From Mycobacterium sp. 852014-52450_SCH5900713 (GTDB lineage: Bacteria > Actinomycetota > Actinomycetes > Mycobacteriales > Mycobacteriaceae): 64,000 nucleotides of DNA. The notes under the pieces were generated by a model, which saw nothing but the letters and a program-made list of their open reading frames with translations, was not told where the DNA came from and ran no database searches. A program made the position numbers and the translations under genes. Positions 52,647-60,952 of the stretch are shown piece after piece. The stretch covers positions 62,001 through 126,000 of the forward strand of contig NZ_LZIL01000066.1 of NCBI RefSeq assembly GCF_001667075.1, read 5' to 3'. Position 1 is the stretch's first letter. Each line of letters starts with the position of its first letter.

Positions 52647-53477
52647 TCAGACCACCCGCCGATACGAGTACCACTCGTCGCCGGCGGGCAAGCGGCGGAT
52701 GAGCCGCTGCACGGCGCCACTGATGTCGCTGCGCGAACCGGGCGAGACGATCTGGTAGCGCCGCTGCCCCGAGATGACGCACTCGATGCAGACGCGGCCC
52801 GACGGGGTGTCGACGATGGACACCGACGAATCGCCGACCGCCACGCGCGCCAATTCGTCCGGCCCGACACCGGCCTGCAGCGCGACGATGGACGCACGCG
52901 CCGAGCGCGCCGGGTCGGCGGCCGCGAGCACGAGCTGCAATTGATCGGCGTCGAGGCGCTGGGCGAGCAGAAAGGTCCGCAGACTGGCCGAATCGCGCAC
53001 CGACGAGAGCAATTGTTCGGTGTCCAGGGTGACCGGCCGCAACGGCGCCGCCTCCGCCACACCGCACAACCGCTCTACCTGCCCGACCACGAGCTCGCTG
53101 GCCCCACCCTCGTCGCTGGCGGTACCGGCCGGGTACATGCGGATCAGCTCGCCGTGGCGTTCCAGCACCACCCACCAGCTGGCAAAGCGGCAGATAGACA
53201 CCCGCGTCGGTTCGCGTCCGGGCACGTCGATGTTGACCATCAACGCCAAGTCCCGCCGCAACAGCACGGTGAGCCATTCGCGGATCATCGGGTCGACATT
53301 GTCGGCCTCGTCAAGGGCGCCGGCAGTCCTCAACTCGGCCGCGATCGGGTGGCTCAGCGCCCGCTCGGGGGTGTCGAGCCTCGGCAGCAACGGCCGCAAC
53401 CCCAGTTCGGGGCAGGTCTGCTCCACCCCGGCCACCGCCTGCAACACCCACAGGCCATCGAGCGTCGTAGTCAGCAT
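52647..53477 (-). CDS. espG2: EspG2 PE/PPE chaperone
   Basis: A 276-aa cytosolic protein of the EspG family (opening TTTLDGLWVLQAVAGVE, closing DEWYSYRRVV). EspG binds the tip of the PPE partner and keeps PE-PPE dimers soluble for secretion. It lies between the substrates and the machinery genes, 111 bases after esxC, with a strong hairpin in that gap. Its cognate client is likely PE36/PPE69. Confidence 0.92.
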   Translation of the reverse strand: MLTTTLDGLWVLQAVAGVEQTCPELGLRPLLPRLDTPERALSHPIAAELRTAGALDEADNVDPMIREWLTVLLRRDLALMVNIDVPGREPTRVSICRFASWWVVLERHGELIRMYPAGTASDEGGASELVVGQVERLCGVAEAAPLRPVTLDTEQLLSSVRDSASLRTFLLAQRLDADQLQLVLAAADPARSARASIVALQAGVGPDELARVAVGDSSVSIVDTPSGRVCIECVISGQRRYQIVSPGSRSDISGAVQRLIRRLPAGDEWYSYRRVV

Positions 53478-53530
53478 GTCACTTCGCTTTCCAAGCAGCG
53501 CCCATCAACCGGCGGCCCAGACACCGAAGG

Positions 53531-53561
53531 GGGGCACATGCGTCGCTCACGCATCTGCCCC
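53531..53561 (-). terminator. Hairpin attenuator between esxC and espG2
   Basis: GGGGCA-C-ATGCGT (53531-53543), a five-base loop, ACGCAT-C-TGCCCC (53549-53561): 12 pairs with one internal C-C mismatch. It begins 28 bases after the esxC stop on the minus strand. It could let substrates be made in excess over EspG2 and the machinery. Confidence 0.65.
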
Positions 53562-53588
53562 GCCTTCAATCGTGGCGGTGAACCGATC

Positions 53589-53879
53589 TCAGCCGAACAA
53601 GTTGCCGATGTTCTGGTCGGTGGCGAGCGCGTTGTCCAGCACGTGCGAGGTCGTCGTCCCGTGCTGGCTCACGGTGTCGATCAACCCCTGCAGCCCGGAC
53701 AGCATCTGCGCTTGCGCCTCGAAGAATTGCTTCGCACCATGACCGGCGAAGAATTCTGTCAGCTGGTTGGTCCGGTTCGAGGTGTCGTCATAGATTCCCT
53801 GCAGCTGGCCGGCGCGGGAGCCGATGTCGGAGGCGAAATCGGCTACGGCGCCCGGGTTATAAGTGATCGGGTTGGACAT
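53589..53879 (-). CDS. esxC: EsxC WXG100-family ESX-2 substrate
   Basis: A 95-aa protein from ATG 53879 (MSNPITYNPG), identical in length to M. tuberculosis EsxC. It is helical, with a FFAGHGAKQFFEAQ turn where WXG proteins have WxG; the YxxxD/E secretion signal is not obvious on this partner. It should dimerise with EsxD. The longer frame to 53897 is not supported. Confidence 0.95.
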   Translation of the reverse strand: MSNPITYNPGAVADFASDIGSRAGQLQGIYDDTSNRTNQLTEFFAGHGAKQFFEAQAQMLSGLQGLIDTVSQHGTTTSHVLDNALATDQNIGNLFG

Positions 53880-53933
53880 TTGCGAGCTTCCTTTCAAAAG
53901 ACCATTTAGTGAAATTAAGAGTGAGTGGGCCGG

Positions 53934-54257
53934 TTAGGAGCCGTGGCCGCCGAATAGCGCGCTGAAGGCGTGCGTGGAATCCGCCTCGTGGTGTTCCATC
54001 AAGGCCGCCGCCTGCTTGAGACCCTCGGCCAGGCGGGTTCCGCCGGACAGGACCTTGTTCAGGTCGTTCTGAATTTCGATGGCCGTCGCGTGTGACGCGG
54101 TGACCGCTTCACCGGACCAGGTCGACGGGTTCATCACGTTTTCGTGATTCGCGATGTAGCCCTGAGCGATTGCGATCGCGTGCTCCATGTTCGCCTGAAT
54201 ATGGTTGGAAGCGTCGCGTAGCACCTGCGACGATACTTGGATTGTTGAACTGTCCAC
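53934..54257 (-). CDS. esxD: EsxD WXG100-family ESX-2 substrate
   Basis: A 107-aa protein with the WSG turn (NPSTWSGEAV) and a helical hairpin fold, the same length as M. tuberculosis EsxD. It is paired with EsxC, 54 bases upstream of it. No signal peptide; export would depend on ESX-2. No lesion is visible. Confidence 0.95.
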   Translation of the reverse strand: MDSSTIQVSSQVLRDASNHIQANMEHAIAIAQGYIANHENVMNPSTWSGEAVTASHATAIEIQNDLNKVLSGGTRLAEGLKQAAALMEHHEADSTHAFSALFGGHGS

Positions 54258-54368
54258 TTGCGGTTTCTCCTAACTACTGCTGCCCTCCCCCGGGGAATTA
54301 CCTGGGGCATGAAACGAAGTGTATGAGGGCTATTTGGAACTGTCGATTCACCCTTGGCCGGGCCGGCT

Positions 54369-55556
54369 TCACACTCTGGTGTCGACAACCCGCACCGTCG
54401 CGGGCTGTTCGGATTTGTCTCGGGATCCGCGCTCTCCTCCCGCCCCATGCCCCACCGGCATGCCGCCCATCGGTGTGCCGCCGCCGACCGTGGTGGTCTG
54501 CGGACGGATGGCCTCGGCCCCCAACGCCCCGCTCGGCCGCAGCCCCACCGGCCGGCCACTGCTGACGGGCTCGAACGCGCTGACGGGACGGGTGAAGCTG
54601 GTCGCGGGCATGCCCCCACTGCCCAGGGATGCGGCCCCGCCGCCGCCCGATGCGCCGACGGCCGACACCTCGGTCGCCGAGACCGCCGAAACTCCGGGTG
54701 TCGCCCCGGCCATGGCGCCGGGATTGGCGAACATGCCCATCATCGATTGCAGCGGCGACATCATCTGCATCGGCGCCTGCATCATCTGCATGGGAGCCTG
54801 CATCGCCTGCGGGACCGCGCCCATCATCGATTGCACCGGCTCCATGAAGGAGCCTGCCTGGCTCATGAAGTCCTGTCCGCCCGACGCCGCCTGGCCGGCC
54901 CCCTGTGTGCCCGTCTGCGCGCCCTGAAATGCGGAGCGCATGCCGTCGCCGGCCGCGACCTGGGCGGCGGACTGACCCACCGCCCAAGCCGCCTCCGCCG
55001 GCGCCGCCGGCGATGCGCCCATGGTTGCCAGCGGCGGCGGAATGGCGAGGCTTTGGGTCAACGCGGTGAGGATCGTTCCGTAGCTGGCGCCGACGGCGGA
55101 GTTGTTCGGCCACATCGATCCGAAGTATTCGAGCTCCAGCGACGTGATGCGGGGCGTCAAGGCCCCGAGGACGAGGGGGTTGATGCCGTAGTCGGTGGCG
55201 CATTCGGTGCGGTTCTCGATGCATTCGGGCGCTGGGCGCATCGAGCCGTACGCCATCTGATACGCCGAGACCGCGGTGGAAACCACCGCCGGCTTGACGT
55301 CCACCCACCCGGCAAGCCCGTGCAACGACGCGTTCAGCGCGGTGGCATTGGCTGCGGAGGCCAGGGAGCCGGTACCGACCCAGCTCGCCGACGTGGCCAC
55401 GGTGTTGATCGTCGAGGCGATGCTCGAGCCGTGGTGGGTGGCCGCGAGTGCGGTCCAAGCGGCCTGGTTGGCCAGATGGGTGATGACGCCGGCGCCCGCC
55501 TTGAGCAACACATCGTTGTCCTCAGGCGTACGCGCGGCCCACCCCGGATCGGCCAT
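54369..55556 (-). CDS. PPE69: PPE69-type PPE family protein
   Basis: A 395-aa protein. The N-terminus (MADPGWAARTPEDND) has TPE instead of the usual PPE tripeptide, as in PPE69 of M. tuberculosis. A helical domain to about residue 175 is followed by a Gln/Met/Ala-rich segment and a Gly/Ser/Pro tail. It should pair with PE36 and be carried by EspG2. The gap to esxD is 111 bases. Confidence 0.92.
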   Translation of the reverse strand: MADPGWAARTPEDNDVLLKAGAGVITHLANQAAWTALAATHHGSSIASTINTVATSASWVGTGSLASAANATALNASLHGLAGWVDVKPAVVSTAVSAYQMAYGSMRPAPECIENRTECATDYGINPLVLGALTPRITSLELEYFGSMWPNNSAVGASYGTILTALTQSLAIPPPLATMGASPAAPAEAAWAVGQSAAQVAAGDGMRSAFQGAQTGTQGAGQAASGGQDFMSQAGSFMEPVQSMMGAVPQAMQAPMQMMQAPMQMMSPLQSMMGMFANPGAMAGATPGVSAVSATEVSAVGASGGGGAASLGSGGMPATSFTRPVSAFEPVSSGRPVGLRPSGALGAEAIRPQTTTVGGGTPMGGMPVGHGAGGERGSRDKSEQPATVRVVDTRV

Positions 55557-55586
55557 GCGTACTTCCCCCTTTGTGCGTCGCTGGTC

Positions 55587-55892
55587 TCAGGCGCCGATGG
55601 CCAACGCCAAACTACGCATGAGCTCGGTGACGACGTACGTTCCCGACGCAAGGCTCTGCGCACCGGAGAACAGGCCGCGCTGGGCGGCGTGTTCGGAAAC
55701 CACTCCCAGGTAGCTTCCGCCGCACGCGTTCAGCGCCGCCGCGAACATCGCCGAGTCGGGGTCTGCGCCCATCGGCAGCACTCCCAAAAGCACCGGCGCA
55801 GCAGCCGAAGCCGCCGCCTGAGTTTCCGCGCTGATGGCCGCCTCCGCGGATGACGACGCCAGCACTGCCTCCGATTGCACCTGCAGCACCAT
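55587..55892 (-). CDS. PE36: PE36-type PE family protein
   Basis: A 101-aa PE protein, first gene of the remaining ESX-2 unit. A helical pair around AETQAAASAAAPVLLGVLP is typical, and LMRSLALAIGA ends it. The YxxxD/E-like export motif is not clear. PPE69 follows after 30 bases. In M. tuberculosis eccC2 lies immediately upstream; here a 369-base spacer follows. Confidence 0.88.
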   Translation of the reverse strand: MVLQVQSEAVLASSSAEAAISAETQAAASAAAPVLLGVLPMGADPDSAMFAAALNACGGSYLGVVSEHAAQRGLFSGAQSLASGTYVVTELMRSLALAIGA

Positions 55893-56261
55893 GATTTCCC
55901 TCCGATTGCTCAGCGTCTAAAAGACGGGCTTGGCGCATCAGTCTAGTGCGGTTCGACCGTTCGTGTATTCACTTGCTTTCCCGCCGGCCGTCGGCCGGAA
56001 ATTTCGCGTTTGTCCTGACCGGCGGTATTCCCCTTATAAGTCATCCGTCAAACAACCTCGTATGCCACTGCAGACACAGTGGTCACGAAGTCAACGCCCA
56101 AAGCTTCAGCGCGAGTGGGTCATGCGAATGCGTGGCAGTAAAGGCACCCGCCTAAAAGGCGGCCCAAGAAGAGAGCACCGCGGTGGATATTGTTGCCGGC
56201 TTAACGGAAAATCGGCCAAATGTTCCCGTCTGATTTCCCGGGTCAGAAAGGGCGCCGCAAG
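55893..56261. other. Spacer at the expected eccC2 position
   Basis: These 369 bases lie where eccC2 and eccB2 stand in M. tuberculosis. The stretch is poorer in GC than both flanks. No EccC-like peptide was seen on the minus strand. Two hairpins are present: CCGGCC-GTC-GGCCGG (55984-55998) and CCGCCT-AAA-AGGCGG (56148-56162), the second possibly ending the histidine kinase transcript. The PE36 promoter should lie near 55930-55950 (a TAGACT -10-like element). No insertion-sequence ends were recognised. Confidence 0.55.
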
Positions 56262-57614
56262 CTATGCGGGACCGCGCCCGTCGCCGGCCAGGTTCAGCAG
56301 CAGCCGGGTCCCCCCGAGCGGGCTGGTCTGCAACGCCGCCGTGCCCCCGTGCAGTTCGGCCTGCTGGGCGACCAGCGCCAGACCCAGACCGGATCCCGAA
56401 CGCGACGCCGTCGAGCCGCGGGCGAAACGCTCGAACACCGTGGCCCGCTCCGATTCCGGCACGCCGGTGCCGTCGTCGTCGATCGCTATCTCCACGCCCT
56501 CGCTGGAGCTGCTCACGGTGAGCTGGATCTTGCCGGCGTTGCCGTGCTTGACGGCGTTCGCGATGGCGTTGTCGATCACCAGCCGCAGCCCCGTGGGCAA
56601 CCCCACCATCAGTACGGTCGGCGAGGGCACCAGCGACACCTCCACCTCGGGGTAGATGCGCAGCGCGTCGTGCGCGGCCCGGTCCAAAAGTTCGGTGATG
56701 TCGAACGGGACGAAATCGTCGACGGTGGTGAGCTCGCCCTGCGCGAGCCGTTCCAGCGCCGTCAGGGTGCCCTCGATGCGGCTCTGGGTCCGGATGACGT
56801 CGCCGATGACCTCCTGACGCTGCTCACGCGGCAGGTCCAGGGTGGACAGCACCTCCAGGTTAGTGCGCATGGCCGTCAACGGGGTGCGCAACTCATGCGA
56901 GGCGACCGCCGCGAAGTCACGGGCCGACTCGAGCGCGGCCTTGGTGCGTTGTTGCTCCTTGCCGATGCGCGCGAGCATCCCCTCGACGGCTTCGGCGATC
57001 TCCACGGCCTCACGCACCCCGCGCACCTGGACCTCGTCCGGGCTGGACTGGGCGTTGATGGCGCGGGCCTGCTGGGCCAGCAGCAGGAACGGATTCACCA
57101 TGATCAACGAGATCACCCAGCCGACGACCACCGTGCCGCCGATGACGCTGGCGCAGATCAACAGCACTCGCAGGTGCAGCTCGTTGATCCGGTGCTGGGC
57201 TTCGGCCAACGGTGCGGCCAGCGCGATCGAGGCGGGCCCCGCGGAGAAGGTGCGGACGCGGTATTGCACCCCGTCGATCGTCGTGTTCGCGTATCCGTTT
57301 GGCAGCTTGGGCAGCACGATATTGCTGGGCGCCGATACGGTCTCGTCTCCGATGCGCGCGGTGCGCACCAGGTTTCCGTCCGGCATGGGCTGATCGGGGC
57401 TGGCGTGCTGCACGTTGTTGAGCAGCGAGTTGATGTCGCCCAGGCTGCTGACCGAGTCGAGCCGACGGTCGAGCTGGCTGTACTGATCGTTGGTGACACC
57501 GACCCACACCCAGGTGCCCAGCAGCACCACAAGGGTGATCACCGACAGTGCCGCGACGACGACGATGGTGCGCAGCGACAACACCCGCATCGGCAGATCT
57601 ACGTGCGGTAACAC
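56262..57614 (-). CDS. Orphan PrrB-like sensor histidine kinase
   Basis: A 450-aa membrane kinase. Two membrane helices (about 15-37 and 149-172) flank an extracellular sensor of about 110 residues; HAMP, the H-box ASHELRTPLTAM (H240), DNAIANAVKHG (N-box) and GSGLGLALVAQQ (G-box) follow. The kinase core closely resembles PrrB (Rv0902c); the sensor is more divergent. No response regulator gene is adjacent on either side. It occupies the place of eccC2/eccB2. ATG 57590 is an alternative start. Confidence 0.9.
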   Translation of the reverse strand: MLPHVDLPMRVLSLRTIVVVAALSVITLVVLLGTWVWVGVTNDQYSQLDRRLDSVSSLGDINSLLNNVQHASPDQPMPDGNLVRTARIGDETVSAPSNIVLPKLPNGYANTTIDGVQYRVRTFSAGPASIALAAPLAEAQHRINELHLRVLLICASVIGGTVVVGWVISLIMVNPFLLLAQQARAINAQSSPDEVQVRGVREAVEIAEAVEGMLARIGKEQQRTKAALESARDFAAVASHELRTPLTAMRTNLEVLSTLDLPREQRQEVIGDVIRTQSRIEGTLTALERLAQGELTTVDDFVPFDITELLDRAAHDALRIYPEVEVSLVPSPTVLMVGLPTGLRLVIDNAIANAVKHGNAGKIQLTVSSSSEGVEIAIDDDGTGVPESERATVFERFARGSTASRSGSGLGLALVAQQAELHGGTAALQTSPLGGTRLLLNLAGDGRGPA

Positions 57615-57800
57615 GCGAATGTCAGCTCCTCAATGCAGCTCGCGGCGCGGGCCGGGCGGCGGTATCGACCACCTGACCACAACCTTCACACCGATATCGA
57701 TTCGCCGCGCTCAGGCCTCGTGGCGTTTCGCAGAGAATCTAACGCCAATCATCGAGCCGGTTCCCGCGCCTGCGACTGGCGCCATTTTGCCTGGGCGGTA

Positions 57801-57820
57801 GTGAGTGAGTACTCTCTCAC
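57801..57820. promoter_or_regulatory. Candidate TetR operator before the 57822 gene
   Basis: GTGAGTGAGTACTCTCTCAC is palindromic except for one mismatched pair, centred on GAGTACTC, and ends one base before the ATG. Its place fits autorepression by the TetR protein, with the acyl-CoA dehydrogenase downstream. Confidence 0.7.
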
Positions 57821-57821
57821 C

Positions 57822-58424
57822 ATGCTCGCCTCCGGACGCGATCGGCTGCTGGCCGCGGCGCTGAAGCTCTTCGCCGACAAGGGCTACGCGGCGACGTCGG
57901 TGGCCGACATCCAGCGGGCATCGGGGCTGGCGCCGGGGTCGGGCGCGCTGTACAAGCACTTCGGCTCCAAGCGGGAGTTGCTCGAGGCCGCCGTCGCGCA
58001 CCGGATCGACAGCATCGTGGCGGCGCGGGAGCAGTACGACGCCGGGCAGCCCGGCGGCGTCGAGCAGGCGGTGCGCACAGCGGGCCAGCTGATCTGGAGC
58101 AACCTCAAAGAAAGCGAGGACCTGCTCAAGGTCATGCTGCGCGAACCAGACGAGCTCGGCGATCTCGACGAGAAGACCTGGCAGGTCATCACCGACAACG
58201 CCTATCAACGCTTCGCCGACGAACTGGCCGCGTCGAACCGGTCCGGCCGCACCCGGATCCCCGATCCGCAGGCGGCCGCCGCCGTCGCCATCGGGTCGTT
58301 GTCCTACGCCGCAACGCTGCAGGCGCTGACCGGCCGCCTGCCGGGCAACATCGACGAGGAGCGCTACTTCGAGGCGTGGGTCAGCCAGACCGTCAGCGTC
58401 CTCGCCCAATACGGAAACCGTTGA
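57822..58424 (+). CDS. TetR-family regulator upstream of an acyl-CoA dehydrogenase
   Basis: A 200-aa regulator. The helix-turn-helix (SVADIQRASGLAPGSGALYK) lies near the N-terminus and the rest is a ligand domain with an acidic patch (REPDELGDLDE). ATG 57822 follows a near-perfect palindrome. It is co-directional with an acyl-CoA dehydrogenase 27 bases later; fatty-acid or acyl-CoA sensing is a plausible inference. Divergent from the kinase gene. Confidence 0.88.
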   Translation: MLASGRDRLLAAALKLFADKGYAATSVADIQRASGLAPGSGALYKHFGSKRELLEAAVAHRIDSIVAAREQYDAGQPGGVEQAVRTAGQLIWSNLKESEDLLKVMLREPDELGDLDEKTWQVITDNAYQRFADELAASNRSGRTRIPDPQAAAAVAIGSLSYAATLQALTGRLPGNIDEERYFEAWVSQTVSVLAQYGNR

Positions 58425-58451
58425 GAACAAAGACAATCCAGGAGTGAAGCC

Positions 58452-59663
58452 GTGACTTTCTCATTGCAACTGACCGACGACGTGATCGAGGTGCGCGACT
58501 GGGTGCACAAGTTCGCCGCCGACGTCATCCGTCCCGCCGCCTCGGAATGGGACGAACGGGAGGAAACCCCGTGGCCGGTGATCCAGGAGGCCGCGAAGGT
58601 GGGCCTGTACTCCCCCGACTTCTTCGCGCAGCAGGCGGCCGAGCCGACCGGCCTGGGCATGCTCACCGCGTTCGAGGAGATGTTCTGGGGCGACGCCGGC
58701 ATCGCGCTGTCCATCATGGGCACCGGCCTGGCCGCGGCGGCCTTGGCGGGCAACGGAACTCCCGAACAGCTGGGCCGCTGGCTGCCCGAGATGTTCGGTA
58801 CGGCCGACGAGCCGAAGCTGGGCGCGTTCTGTTCGTCCGAGCCCGACGCGGGTTCCGACGTCGGCGCCATCCGCACCCGGGCCCGCTACGACGAGGCCAG
58901 CGGGGAGTGGGTCCTCAACGGCACCAAGACGTGGGCGACCAACGGCGGCATCGCCAACGTGCACATCGTGGTGGCATCGGTCTACCCCGAGTTCGGCACC
59001 CGCGGCCAGGCCACCTTCGTCGTCCCCGCGGGCATCAACGGGCTGGCGCAGGGCCAGAAGTTCAAAAAGCACGGGATTCGGGCGTCCCACACCGCCGAGG
59101 TGGTGCTGGACAACGTGCGACTTCCCGAAGACCACATCCTCGGTGGGCGGGAGAAGTTCGAGGCGCGGATCGCGCGCGTCAAGTCGGGCACCTCTGCTCG
59201 GAGCCAGGCGGCGATGAAGACCTTCGAGCGCACCCGGCCCACGGTCGGCGCGATGGCGGTCGGCGTTGCCCGGGCCGCCTACGAGTACGCCCTCGACTAT
59301 GCCTGCCAGCGTGAACAATTCGGCCGCAAGATCGGCGAATTCCAGGCCGTGGCGTTCAAGCTGGCCGACATGAAGAGCCGCATCGACGCCGCCCGGCTGC
59401 TGGTGTGGCGGGCCGGGTGGATGGCGCGCAACAACCAATCCTTCGACGCGGCGGAGGGGTCGATGGCCAAACTCGTGGCGAGCGAGACGGCCGTCTACGT
59501 CACCGACGAGGCGATCCAAATCCTGGGCGGCAACGGCTACACGCGTGACTATCCCGTGGAGCGGATGCACCGCGACGCCAAGATCTTCACCATCTTCGAG
59601 GGCACCAGCGAGATCCAGCGTCTGGTGATCTCGCGGGCGTTGACCGGCTTGCAGATTCGTTAG
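58452..59663 (+). CDS. Acyl-CoA dehydrogenase (FadE type)
   Basis: A 403-aa flavoenzyme. CSSEPDAGSD and GTKTWATNGG are the FAD/substrate blocks; catalytic base E383 sits in IFEGTSEI. QILGGNGYTRDYP is also typical. It should oxidise acyl-CoA at the alpha-beta bond with electrons passed to ETF. AGGAGTGAAGCC precedes the ATG. It follows a TetR regulator. Chain-length preference is not readable. Confidence 0.93.
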   Translation: MTFSLQLTDDVIEVRDWVHKFAADVIRPAASEWDEREETPWPVIQEAAKVGLYSPDFFAQQAAEPTGLGMLTAFEEMFWGDAGIALSIMGTGLAAAALAGNGTPEQLGRWLPEMFGTADEPKLGAFCSSEPDAGSDVGAIRTRARYDEASGEWVLNGTKTWATNGGIANVHIVVASVYPEFGTRGQATFVVPAGINGLAQGQKFKKHGIRASHTAEVVLDNVRLPEDHILGGREKFEARIARVKSGTSARSQAAMKTFERTRPTVGAMAVGVARAAYEYALDYACQREQFGRKIGEFQAVAFKLADMKSRIDAARLLVWRAGWMARNNQSFDAAEGSMAKLVASETAVYVTDEAIQILGGNGYTRDYPVERMHRDAKIFTIFEGTSEIQRLVISRALTGLQIR

Positions 59664-59713
59664 CGCCGCAGCCCGCGGTCCACGCCGCGGCGCGCACGCG
59701 ACATGATGGCCGG

Positions 59714-60931
59714 ATGACCACCGAGATCCGGGTCCTCGACAGCGAGGACGAGCTCCTGGCGGCCGCCAACGTCTTTCGCGTCGCCATGATCGGCTTCCCG
59801 CCGCTGCCAGACCTGCCGCCCGGCCGCATCGCCGCGTTGCTCGAACCCGGCCGCACCGTCGGCGCGTTCGCCGGCGGTCACCTGGTCGGCACCGCGGACG
59901 CGGTGACGAGCCGGATGACGCTGCCCGGCGGTGCGCTGGTCGGGCACGCCGCCGTCACGCATATCGGGGTGCTGCCGTCGTTCACCCGGCAGGGCATCGC
60001 CACGGAGCTGATCCGTCATCAGTTGCGGGACATCGCGGCCCGCGGTGAAGTGGTCGCGTCGCTGCGGGCCTCGGAGGCGACGATCTACGGCCGGTACGGA
60101 TACGGCGTCGCCAGTTCGTCGCAGACCGTCGAGGTGCACACCGCCCGGGCGGCGCTGCGGCGCGACGTCGGGCCCGGCGGTCCTGTGCGGTTGATCGACG
60201 CCACGCAAGCATGGGAGCTGTTGCCCCGCATCTATGCCGAGCATCGCCCGTCACGTCCGGGCACCATCGACCGCCCGGACGTGTGGTGGCAGAGCCTGCG
60301 GCTGCGCACCGAGTCGTCGCCGCAGCCTTCGTACGTCGCGGTGCACGGTGCTCCTGGAGCCGAATCGGGGTTCGCCCGCTACCGTCCCGTCGACACCGAG
60401 CGGTGGTTCGTCAGCGACCAGCGCACCATCGCCGTGGAGGACTTCTTCGCGCCCACTGCCGAGGCCTACCTCGGACTGCTGCGATTCCTGCTCGGCCTGG
60501 ATCTCATTGACCGCGTGGTGTTTTGGATGCTGCCCCTCGACGACCCGCTGCCCTGGCTGCTGGCCGATCGGCGGGCGGCGCGGGTCACCGCGGTGCACGA
60601 CGAGACGTGGCTGCGGGTCATCGACGTGCCGCGGGCGCTGGCGGCACGCCACTACAGCGGCGACGGTGCCGTCACCATCGCGGTGAAAGACGCTATGGTG
60701 CCGGACAATTCGCGTCGCTTCACCGTCACCGGCGGCGGTGCCGAACCGACCGATCGGCGGGCACAACTGGCGGTCGACGTCGAGGGGCTGGCCGGTGCCC
60801 TGCTCGGCGGCACGACCTGGCGCGACCTCGCGATCGCCGGGTTGGTCCGGGCCGACGACCCGTCGGCAATTGCGGTGGCGGATCGGTTGTTCGCGGTGCC
60901 GGACGCGCCCCACGCCGGGTTCTTTTTCTAA
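59714..60931 (+). CDS. Eis-like GNAT-family N-acetyltransferase
   Basis: A 405-aa protein with Eis architecture: an N-terminal GNAT domain with acetyl-CoA loop (VLPSFTRQGIATELI), a middle GNAT-like domain and a C-terminal sterol-carrier-like domain ending in HAGFFF. Eis enzymes need the free C-terminal carboxylate and acetylate aminoglycosides or host proteins. It follows the dehydrogenase gene by 50 bases. Whether it is the resistance enzyme itself cannot be told from sequence. Confidence 0.88.
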   Translation: MTTEIRVLDSEDELLAAANVFRVAMIGFPPLPDLPPGRIAALLEPGRTVGAFAGGHLVGTADAVTSRMTLPGGALVGHAAVTHIGVLPSFTRQGIATELIRHQLRDIAARGEVVASLRASEATIYGRYGYGVASSSQTVEVHTARAALRRDVGPGGPVRLIDATQAWELLPRIYAEHRPSRPGTIDRPDVWWQSLRLRTESSPQPSYVAVHGAPGAESGFARYRPVDTERWFVSDQRTIAVEDFFAPTAEAYLGLLRFLLGLDLIDRVVFWMLPLDDPLPWLLADRRAARVTAVHDETWLRVIDVPRALAARHYSGDGAVTIAVKDAMVPDNSRRFTVTGGGAEPTDRRAQLAVDVEGLAGALLGGTTWRDLAIAGLVRADDPSAIAVADRLFAVPDAPHAGFFF

Positions 60932-60952
60932 CCGCGTGGGTATGCCGGTCGC

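Noticed and set aside
55893..56261. Insertion-sequence scar or eccC2 remnant
   Set aside because: No transposase fragment, terminal inverted repeats or EccC-like peptide could be recognised; the lower GC is the only hint.
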